This document shows, in pieces, positions 8,810-16,392 of a DNA stretch of 64,000 nt. The DNA is from CBDCUW01 sp963734865 (GTDB lineage Bacteria; Planctomycetota; Planctomycetia; Pirellulales; Pirellulaceae), in the NCBI GenBank assembly GCA_963734865.1, contig CAVTIV010000019.1, forward strand, positions 1,240,001 to 1,304,000, in the 5' to 3' direction. Each line of letters begins with the position of its first letter. Position 1 is the first letter of the stretch. The notes under the pieces were generated by a model, which ran no database searches, was not told the origin of the DNA, and worked only from the letters and a program-made list of their open reading frames with translations. The position numbers and the translations under genes were made by a program.

Positions 8810-9832
8810 TTAATTCAGTTTTGCCAGTAACGACGGCATGATGATGGCTTTTCCTACTTGCGAGACACAGGCTGTGGCGCACTCCAACATGCTCGCGAAG
8901 TCGTCCCAGGCATCCCTCGGCATCCATTGATACTTTAGCTTCTTCCAGAAACGCTCGATCGGATTCAACTCCGGACTGTAACTCGGAAGCCGAAGGACTG
9001 TCATGCCTCGTGACTCCCAGGTTGGTAATTGCGATTCGAACTTCCCACTCGTATGCACCGAAGCGTTATCGAGTACCAACACGGTTCTTCCTTTGATCCG
9101 CTGTGAAAAATCATTGATCGCATCGATGACCGTTTGGGTGACCACCTTGCCGCTGTGGAAGTAGCAGTCAACAGTGTCGTCTTCAAGTTGAAAGCCAATC
9201 GCTTGGAGACTCGGATAAGATCCCCCGCTGACCGGCACGGGTAATCGCCGTCCTTCCGGCTGCCAGCCGTAGGGTACCACGCCCCGAAGCGTCAGCGCGG
9301 CTTCGTCAAAGTAGACCACATGGCATTTCGGGTCCTCGACCAACCGAGTAATTTCACGCTTCGCCCGGCGAAACGCCTTTTCGTCGCGACGATGCTTCAG
9401 ACTTTTACGAAACCGTTTCCACCGCAATCCGAACCGATGGCAGTACCGACGAAGCGTCGACCGGCTAATCGAAACACCGGTCTCGCTTGCCAATTCGCTG
9501 ATCACCTTGCGCGGCTGATTGGGGAACGTTTCAATCAAATCACGAAGGCTCTGCTGTTGATCATCGTTGAGCATCGGCGTGCCACCGGACCGAGGACGAT
9601 CCTCCAATCCATCGATCCCATGCTCGTTGAATTGATCAATCCAAACACGAACCGACTCGGGGTGGGCTTCGATGATCTCAGCAATTTCCGCCGCCGCGTA
9701 TTCCTGATCGCTCAGCAAGATCGCGTGGGCGCGTTGCCGGTGCGATGGCAGCCGATGAGTGCGAAGAAGGTGCCGTAGTTGGTCTCTTTGTTTTTTGCTG
9801 ACCTTGGCGTATTTGGTTACCGGACGTGCCAT
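8810..9832 (-). CDS. IS630-family transposase
   Basis: A 340-residue DDE transposase when started at the ATG at 9832 (MARPVTKYAKVSKKQRDQL); the longer ORF from 9931 adds residues that read across the IS terminus. Order of domains: an N-terminal winged helix-turn-helix (residues 25-80, ILLSDQEYAAAEIAEII), a linker (GLEDRPRSGG), a second HTH (ISRSTLRRYCHRFGLRWKR) and the DDE core. The catalytic Asp is in VVYFDEAAL, the second Asp in VLVLDNASVH and the Glu in LNPIERFWKKLK. All three are present and the frame is intact, so it may be active. The stop codon TAA overlaps the target TA at the left border. Confidence 0.9.
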   Translation of the reverse strand: MARPVTKYAKVSKKQRDQLRHLLRTHRLPSHRQRAHAILLSDQEYAAAEIAEIIEAHPESVRVWIDQFNEHGIDGLEDRPRSGGTPMLNDDQQQSLRDLIETFPNQPRKVISELASETGVSISRSTLRRYCHRFGLRWKRFRKSLKHRRDEKAFRRAKREITRLVEDPKCHVVYFDEAALTLRGVVPYGWQPEGRRLPVPVSGGSYPSLQAIGFQLEDDTVDCYFHSGKVVTQTVIDAINDFSQRIKGRTVLVLDNASVHTSGKFESQLPTWESRGMTVLRLPSYSPELNPIERFWKKLKYQWMPRDAWDDFASMLECATACVSQVGKAIIMPSLLAKLN

Positions 9833-9892
9833 AATTTGGATCCTCCCATGCAGGGTGCCTGGGAGAGCCCGGCTAATACTAGCAAAAGCCAA
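8813..9892 (-). mobile_element. IS630-family insertion sequence
   Basis: About 1.08 kb, the usual size of the family. TA dinucleotides at 8811-8812 and 9893-9894 bound it, as expected for IS630/Tc1-type TA duplication. Imperfect terminal inverted repeats are visible: left TTCAGTTTTGCCAGTA, right (reverse complement) TTGGCTTTTGCTAGTA, with 12 of 16 matching. The single transposase gene fills the element on the minus strand. Outside the element, TAAGCACGTC (8783-8792) and GACGTGCTTA (9955-9964) form a 10-bp inverted pair, so the element may sit inside a former hairpin. Confidence 0.75.
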
Positions 9893-9900
9893 TACGACTC

Positions 9901-9933
9901 CTTTGCACGTACGACGCAATCGCCGTACCAAAG
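9901..9933. repeat. Hairpin beside the IS630 element, possible truncated attC-like site
   Basis: CTTTGCACGTACGACG pairs with CGCCGTACCAAAG around a CAAT loop. Unpaired CAC and A occur on the left, TGCAC in the left arm matches the other sites, and GTT follows at 9933-9935. The AAC end and the GGT(G/C)A spacing are missing, so this is only a candidate broken by the insertion. Confidence 0.3.
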
Positions 9934-10081
9934 TTACATCGAATGACTGATGAGGACGTGCTTAGCCCAGGCATTTATTGCGGCTCTGTGGCCTCGCTGT
10001 GTCCTTTCGGCAAGCGTGCCTGAGGTAAGCGCCCACCGGCACCATGAGCTTCCGAGGCTCGGGGGGAGTGGAGGGGTCAGC

Positions 10082-10261
10082 CTAGCGGCGGATTTTGCGG
10101 GCCATCCGGCGGCGGGCGGCGCGTAGCTGCTTGCGGTCCGCTTTGTCGCGGCGCTCCTCTTGCCGGGACACACGCACCGCCTCGGGATGACTCTCCTTCC
10201 AGCGATCTGGTAACAAGCTCGTGTAGTCCGTCGAACCGGCCAGCAGCTGCGTGAGGATGTG
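10082..10261 (-). pseudogene. C-terminal stump of a transposase-like protein
   Basis: Minus-strand reading gives about 60 residues: HILTQLLAGSTDYTSLLPD, then RWKESHPEAVRVSRQEER and a basic tail ending RRMARKIRR before TAG at 10082-10084. An in-frame stop at 10262-10264 closes it upstream. I associate this text with the C-terminal ends of planctomycete transposases, but the family is not certain. The start and catalytic core are missing, so it is a fragment. The coding quality of the basic tail is clear compared with the flanking DNA. Confidence 0.45.
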
Positions 10262-10367
10262 CTAGACTGTCGACAAGATCCTGACGCCGTCAAATCACGG
10301 CTTGCCTGACTCTGATGACAAGAGTTCGACGAACCATGTCGCGAATGGCTAATCCTTGGAGCAATAC

Positions 10368-10826
10368 ATGCGAACCGTTGCTTTGTTCACACTAGCGTTC
10401 GTCCTCCTCCTTGGGTCGGTCGTTCGCTCCGCCGATTCGGACCCGAAAACGCGAATCAAGCAGATCGTCACTGCCGCAAATGGGGAAGACAAACTGCTCA
10501 AGCTGTTTCGCATCAAAGAGCGTCTCAATGTCACTTCCGACCCGGAAAAGAAAGGCAACGAGCGCGTGTCCATCTTGGAGCCGCCGAAGTATTGGTGGAT
10601 CGGAAAACGTGAACGAGGGCCAGAGCCAGCAAAGTTTTTGGCGTGGGCATGGACACTCGGCGCACTCACTGACCCAGCTTCCACAGTGGAGGCGATACCG
10701 GAGATTACCGAGTCGGGCAAGTCAGCGTACGGGCTGCGGGTGAGTGGGACCATCGATCCGCCAATGGACCTTTACGTTGAGTGGGCTTTGCTGTTCAACC
10801 GCTATGTAGTGCCAAATCTCCGCTAG
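10368..10826 (+). CDS. Truncated secreted hypothetical protein
   Basis: The ATG at 10368 follows GGAG by about 8 nt and encodes a signal peptide (VALFTLAFVLLLGSVVRS). The mature part (KTRIKQIVTAANGEDKLLKL, then LEPPKYWWIGKRERGPEPAKF and ISGTIDPP-like text VSGTIDPPMDLYV) resembles a planctomycete family that usually continues with a DLYFDKKT-type strand and 60-100 more residues. Here the family-like text stops at DPPMDLYV (about 10780). The remaining 15 residues are read out of DNA that, on the other strand, encodes the beginning of a ParE-like toxin. The gene is therefore probably cut at its 3' end by a rearrangement. Function unknown. Confidence 0.55.
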   Translation: MRTVALFTLAFVLLLGSVVRSADSDPKTRIKQIVTAANGEDKLLKLFRIKERLNVTSDPEKKGNERVSILEPPKYWWIGKRERGPEPAKFLAWAWTLGALTDPASTVEAIPEITESGKSAYGLRVSGTIDPPMDLYVEWALLFNRYVVPNLR

Positions 10827-10863
10827 GTCGTCCGATGCGGATGCGGTGAGTCGAATCCGCCCT
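10780..10863 (-). pseudogene. N-terminal fragment of a ParE/RelE-family toxin
   Basis: Minus-strand reading gives RIRLTASASDDLAEIWHYIA and VEQQSP, matching the conserved beginning of ParE toxins (R-L-T-x-x-A-x-x-D-L-x-x-I-x-x-Y-I-A). The homology ends at about 10780, exactly where the opposite-strand gene loses its own C-terminus. The remaining 60-70 residues of the toxin fold are missing, and no antitoxin is recognisable upstream. No start codon is obvious. Confidence 0.5.
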
Positions 10864-11278
10864 ATTTGCGACTCTGAGAATCTTCCCGTTGCTCGCGTCT
10901 CATTCGTTTGATGTCGTGTGGGTTCCACTCGATCACTTTACCAGCAAGCGATATCGTGATCGCCGGCAGCCAGTGCCACGCAGAACCATGCGACTGGCGA
11001 CGTGATTTTCGGATCCTTACCATTTTCAATTGACCTTTCGGAGCGAGACCGGTTGCCGCCGGGAATTGACTTGTGAAATGCGCGAGAAGAGACTGTGGCT
11101 TGGGAACCGTTTTTCGGTTCCTTGCCGCCAAGGGATCGACATACGGTTTGCCGACCGTGGTCCCTTGGTTCTGTTATGAGCAAATTTAGTCGTCGATACC
11201 GGCGAAGCGCGAGGTCGAACCGATCGCCCCAGACCAATAGTCCCTGCGGCACCCGCCATCCCAAGAAGGGGATTCATC
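10864..11278. other. Intergenic stretch before sulfatase 1
   Basis: Small ORFs overlap on both strands without a start signal or domain. One minus-strand ORF (10862-11131) ends in a charged tail just before the ParE fragment and could be an antitoxin relic, but nothing in it matches a known antitoxin. AGAAGGGG just before 11279 serves the sulfatase. Confidence 0.4.
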
Positions 11279-12831
11279 ATGATTCAGTTCCTTGCCAAGT
11301 CGACGTGTGTTTCTGAAACGCCCGGTTGCCGCCGCTCATTCCCAAGTGATTTACGACACAGAATCACGACACTCGCCTTCGCGGCCTCTGCAGTCTTCGT
11401 CGCACAACTTCTTTCTACAACGCCACTGAAAGCCGAGTCAAACGATCGGCCGAACATTGTTTTTATCCTGGTCGATGACATGGGCTATGGAGACCCGCAA
11501 TGTTACAACGCGCAGTCGAAGATCCCAACACCGTCGATTGATTCGCTGGCTCGCGACGGGATGCGATTCACTGATGCTCACGCGTCCGGGCCGCTTTGTC
11601 ATCTGTCTCGGTACGGGTTGATGACCGGTTGCTACCCGTTTCGTACCGACGCGTCATTGTGGAGCAAACGGCCGCTGATCGAGTCAGGCCAAATGACGAT
11701 CGCGTCGTTGCTCCAATCGTCTGGCTACCACACCGCGATGGTGGGTAAGTGGCATCTGGGGTTTGATGAGACAGACGGCTACGACCAGCCGTTGCCCGGT
11801 GGACCGATCGATTGTGGATTTGATTCCTTCTTTGGGATTCGTGCCTCGACCGATATCCCTCCCTATTTCTACATTCGCGATGACCGCGCGGTGCTGCCAC
11901 CGACCCACCAAATTTCCGCAAATGCGTCGCAGGGATGGTCACCGATTCAAGGCGAATTCTGGCGTGCCGGGGGGATCGCGCCGATCTGGAACTCAAAGAC
12001 GTGCTGCCTCGATTTACCGAGCAGGCGATCGGTGTGATCGAAGATCATGCCACCCACCGGTCGGGAAAACCACTGATGCTGTACCTGGCCTATCCGGCAC
12101 CCCACACCCCATGGCTGCCGTCCCCGGAATTTCGAGGCAAGAGCGGCGCGAGCATGTATGGCGATTTCGTCGTGATGGTCGATAGCATGATCGGCCGCGT
12201 GTTGCGGGCGCTTGACGAGGCAAAGATGTCGGATGATACGCTGATCATCTTGTCATCGGATAACGGTCCCGTCTGGTACGAGAAAGATGTCAAGCGATTT
12301 GGCCACGACAGTTCCGGCGGACTGCGGGGCATGAAGGCAGACGCTTGGGAGTGTGGGCATCGGATGCCATTCATCGCTCGCTGGCCAGGGAAAGTCGAGG
12401 CAGGGGCGACATGCGACCAGACGATTTGCTTTACCGATATGTTGGCAACGTTTGCCGCGATCGTCGATGCTCCGCTGCCGCCCGATGCAGGACCCGATAG
12501 CTATAACGTGTTGCCGGCGTTCTTGGGTCAGGCCACGGCGCCGATTCGCCGCGAATTGGTGATGGCATCCGGCGACCAGACGATGACCGTTCGAATGGGC
12601 CGCTGGAAGCTGATCACAGGGTTGGGATCGGGCGGTTTTTCAGAGCCGCGTCGCGTGAAGCCCGCCGAGGGTGACCCGCCGGGGCAACTGTATGACCTGG
12701 TCGCTGATCTGGGTGAAACCAACAATCGCTATCTGGATGAACCGCAGATCGTCCAGCGATTGACCGCCACGCTGGCCCAGATTCGAGAGTCCGGTCACAG
12801 CCGCCCAGACCCGCTTGCGGCACGAGAATGA
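11279..12831 (+). CDS. Secreted sulfatase, one frameshift, atypical active site
   Basis: Formylglycine-type sulfatase of about 515 residues. After a signal region (core AAFASAVFVAQLL-like, residues 31-52) comes the metal-binding DD in NIVFILVDDMGYGD (66-67). The active-site motif reads C-H-L-S-R at 107-111 instead of the family C-x-P-S-R, one C-to-T change from CCG. GKWHLG follows. The frame breaks in a run of six G at about 11970. The second frame continues from DLELKDVLPRFTEQA with SSDNGP (metal Asp/Asn), RMPFIARWPG and the C-terminal LYDLVADLGETNN. The substrate would be a sulfated polysaccharide outside the cytoplasm. The usual Cys is present, but without Pro the modifying enzyme may not recognise it. 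AGAAGGGG precedes the ATG. Confidence 0.8.
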
Positions 12832-12960
12832 TCGTCAAAACTCGACGAAGATCGGCGATTTCCAGCCGATCGCGACTATCTTAGAACCGTCTGGCTGCTG
12901 GCCCGATGGACCTTATTTACTGTTCGTTCCGCCCCCTAGCGGGCCGTTGATGTTTACGAT

Positions 12961-12986
12961 CGGCATTTTCGTAGGCCGAAACAAGC
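12961..12986 (+). repeat. Dispersed repeat, copy 1 (taggccgaaac)
   Basis: CGGCATTTTCGTAGGCCGAA plus ACAAGC matches 23 of 26 bases with 45452-45477. Both copies lie 70-135 nt upstream of a gene on the plus strand and both would encode GIFVGRN. This is part of an otherwise empty 290-nt gap between sulfatase 1 and the kinase. Confidence 0.55.
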
Positions 12987-13120
12987 GAAGCGATGTTCCG
13001 GCAAATGCAGCGATGGATGATTTTGGAGATGCCGGAATTCTGTCGCTGTCGCCCCTTGTTACCGGCCTCCGCAAATATCAACGATCTGCCAGGCGGTGGG
13101 TTATCTCGGCATCTTGTTCA

Positions 13121-15349
13121 TGAATCCGCTCAATTTTTTTCGTCGCAGTCGCAACAACACTGCGCGGCGCCAGGCCCATATGACCTGGGCATCGCGCAGC
13201 GTGTCACATTCGGTAACCCGTGCCGGCTTGTTTTTGAAGAAACAATTGTGGATCTGGCCAATCATCGCCGTGGTGGTGCTGTCGGTCGCGGGATTCACGG
13301 TCAGGCACTCGATCGAATCGACGATCAAGGGAAATCTCACCGCGGGGCTGAAAACGCTCCTCACGGTCGAAGTCGCGATGCTGGAGAACTATTTCAAAGT
13401 CCAGGAATCCAACGCGGATTCGCTTGCCAAAGACATTCAAGTAAGAGATTTGATCTACAAGCTCATCGCTGAATCCGAGCAACCGAATTCTGACGAGGCT
13501 GGGACGCTCGATTCGGACACTCGCCGAAAGCTTGGCAGCGAATTGGCGCCGGCGATGTCCTCGCATCACTACGTCGGCTACTTCGTGACCGACAAGTCCA
13601 AGACGATCCTGGCCGCTTCCAGCGCCGCCATGATTGGTCAACAGGATGTTCCCGAGTATGACCACTTTCTCACCCGCACACTGGAAGGCGAAACGGTCGT
13701 TTGTCCGCCGTTCCCCAGTGTGGTGATGATCAAAACCGAGTCGGGAGATTCACGGATGGGACAACCGACGATGTACGTGAGTCGCCGCTGCGTGATGAAT
13801 CGTTTCAAGTCATCGGCGTCCTCGCGCTGCAGATTCGTCCCGAGCGCGAATTCACTCGGATCCTGCAACTCGGCGAGATCGGAGAGTCGGGCGAGACCTA
13901 CGCATTCAATTCGGACGGCGTGATGGTTTCAAAGAGCCGCTTCGACGAAGAATTGATCCTGCTCGGATTGTTGCCCGACATCGAGTATTCACACTCAATT
14001 CTCAATGTGATGGTGCGTGACCCGATGGGAGACATGACCGCAGGCTTTCGCCCGGCCGTGCGACGGGCAAAACTTCCCCTCACACGAATGGCAGAAGACG
14101 CCATCACAAGCAAACCCAGTTCCGAGCCGAACGTCGACGTCGAGGGTTACCGGGATTACCGCGGAGTCCCGGTCGTCGGTGCCTGGAAATGGATGCCCAA
14201 ATACGACATCGGCGTGGCCACCGAGGTCGATGTGTCACAAGCATTTCGGCCGCTGGTGATCTTGAAACAAGTATTCTGGTCACTCTACGCGCTGCTGATC
14301 ATCAGTTCGATCGCGATTTTTGCCTTTACCGTTGTTGTCGCTCGACTTCAACGTGAAGCACAAAAGGCCGCCGTCGAAGCACAGCAACTTGGACAATACA
14401 CCTTGGAGGGAAAACTCGGTGCCGGCGCCATGGGTATTGTCTACAAGGGCCATCACGCCATGCTGCGACGGCCAACCGCGATCAAAATGCTCGACATTGA
14501 TAAGGTCAACGATACCTCGATCGCTCGATTCGAACGGGAGGTCAAAATCACCTGCCAGCTGAACCATCCCAACACGATCGCGATTTACGACTACGGTCGT
14601 ACTCCCGAAGGTGTTTTCTATTACGCGATGGAGTACATCGATGGCATCGATCTGCAGACACTGGTAACCGATTACGGTCCCCAGCCTGAAAACCGCGTCA
14701 TTCATATCCTGTTGCAGATGTGCGGCTCGTTGTTCGAGGCTCACTCGCTGGGATTGGTCCATCGCGACATCAAGCCCGCCAACACGATGCTCAGTCGTCG
14801 TGGTTGTCAGCCCGACGTCGTCAAGGTGCTCGATTTTGGCCTCGTCAAAGCGATGGACGAAGGTCAGCAGTCGCTCGGTGGTGGAGGCGGATTGACTGGT
14901 ACGCCGCTATACATGTCGCCCGAAGCAATTCAAGGCCCATGTCGGTCGATGCTTGCAGCGACCTTTACGCCGTCGGTGCGGTTGGTTACTTCCTGTTGAC
15001 CGGCGAAACCGTGTTTGAAGCGGCAAGTATGGTCGAACTTTGCCAAAAACAAATCGATGAGGTGCCCATCTTGCCGTCCAAACGGGGCGGTGTCAAGGTT
15101 TCCCAACAACTCGAGGATGCGATCATGTCTTGCCTCGAAAAGTCACGCGCGAAGCGGCCACAGACCGCTCGAGATCTGGCACAGTTGCTGGAAAAATGTC
15201 CGGCGGCGCACACCTGGTCGATTGAAGATGGCGACGCCTGGTGGGGACGGCACGATCGAGGTGGAAGCGACACGCAATCCAAATCTTCCAAGGCCGATAC
15301 CGCTGAGGTAACGCTCGATCGCACGATCGATCAAGACACGTCTCACTGA
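13121..15349 (+). CDS. Membrane sensor serine/threonine protein kinase, two frameshifts
   Basis: A Hanks-type kinase of about 740 residues with its sensor at the N-terminus. A membrane helix (about 44-62, WIWPIIAVVVLSVAGFTV) is followed by an extracytoplasmic Cache-like domain of about 320 residues (RDLIYKLIAES, GETYAFNSDGVMVSKSRF, WKWMPKYDIGVATEVD). A second helix (SLYALLIISSIAIFAFTVVV) leads into the kinase domain. It has the glycine loop GKLGAGAMGIVYKG, Lys in TAIKML, HRDIKPAN, DFG, and GTPLYMSPEA in the activation segment. The frame shifts near 13780 (after MGQPTMYVS) and near 14935 (after SPEAIQ), but all motifs survive. It should pass an external signal to cytoplasmic phosphorylation. 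An ATG at 13096 in frame is an alternative start. Confidence 0.8.
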
Positions 15350-15420
15350 GTGATGCCACCGCAGGACTGTGCCGGATCGCCGAAAGCACAGCAGCCAACC
15401 GGACCCCGCCAAAATTCCCG

Positions 15421-16392
15421 TTACGCCGAGATCAAGCCACGACAGGGAATGGATCGCATCGCCAGCAGACGTTCAATCGCCCAAGTTCCTCGGCCAGCCA
15501 GCACCGCGTTGCGTAAGTCGCTCCTGCGGACGATTCCGACGACCGTCCCACGACTGGAAACCAAGAACTCGTCAATCGAATGGCTCGACAACCACCCAAG
15601 TGCCGACCGCGCACTCCACTGCGCACTGACGATCGGCAGCGAGCCGACCTCCGACAAACGTCGACCCGGTAGCACGCCCTCCGATGCGTCATATGGATCG
15701 CCAAAATCGATCGTTCCCATCGATTCGCGTCCGACCATGACAGCCTCGCTGCGAGCTGCCAGGAATACAAATCCGGCAACGAAGACCAGCATCAGATTGC
15801 CGCTCATCAGACCCAGCAGAGCCAGACCTGCGGCAACGGCTTGACCGACCGTGGCGGCGACCTGCGTTGCCCTCGCGTAAGGCAACACCAAAGCCATCAA
15901 CGCTCGCAAAACGCGACCGCCATCCATCGGGAATGCGGGCAGCATGTTGAACAAGACCAAAACGACGTTGACCCACGCGAGTCGCGTCAGGAATGCAGCG
16001 ATTCCGATGAGCGGCGGATGGGTGATCGCCAACATGCTGAATATCAACGCCGCAATCCCCACGTTCACCGCCGGACCAGCGATCGCGATCGCCAACTCTT
16101 GCCATGGGCTGCGCGGCATTCGCTGCAGGCTCGCGACCCCGCCGATTGGCAACAGGGTAATGTCTCGTGTCGGAATACCAAATTGACGAGCCGTCAAGGC
16201 ATGCCCCAACTCGTGCATCACGACGCAGCCGAAAATTGCCAAAACAAAAAGGACTGCCACGGTGGCAGCAACGGCGCCGCTACCGGAAGCGAGGCTTGAA
16301 AAGTAAATCCAGATGGGCAACAGCAGAAAAGTCCAGTGAATCCGAACGTCAATGCCTGCCAACCTACCCAAATGCCATGAGCCGCTCATCAT
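15421..16392 (-). CDS. M50 (site-2) membrane metalloprotease with CBS-like tail
   Basis: A 323-residue polytopic protein. HELGH at residues 60-64 and NMLPAFPMDGGR at 149-160 give the two His, the Glu and the Asp of the zinc site of site-2 proteases. At least five hydrophobic segments surround them. Residues 235-310 (a GVLPGRRLSEVGSLPIVSAQ strand, then LVSSRGTVVGIVRRSDLRN) look like one CBS-type regulatory unit. The family cleaves transmembrane substrates within the bilayer, often anti-sigma factors. Its ATG overlaps the stop of the BatD-like gene by 4 nt, so it is the last gene of the Bat operon. That position suggests membrane-protein quality control linked to the Bat complex; this is inference. 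The frame is intact. Confidence 0.88.
   Translation of the reverse strand: MMSGSWHLGRLAGIDVRIHWTFLLLPIWIYFSSLASGSGAVAATVAVLFVLAIFGCVVMHELGHALTARQFGIPTRDITLLPIGGVASLQRMPRSPWQELAIAIAGPAVNVGIAALIFSMLAITHPPLIGIAAFLTRLAWVNVVLVLFNMLPAFPMDGGRVLRALMALVLPYARATQVAATVGQAVAAGLALLGLMSGNLMLVFVAGFVFLAARSEAVMVGRESMGTIDFGDPYDASEGVLPGRRLSEVGSLPIVSAQWSARSALGWLSSHSIDEFLVSSRGTVVGIVRRSDLRNAVLAGRGTWAIERLLAMRSIPCRGLISA

Noticed and set aside
10845..10865. CGGTGA + 8 nt segment resembling the right end of the attC-like sites
   Set aside because: It is followed by CGCC instead of GTT, has no pairing left arm and is explained by the ParE fragment.
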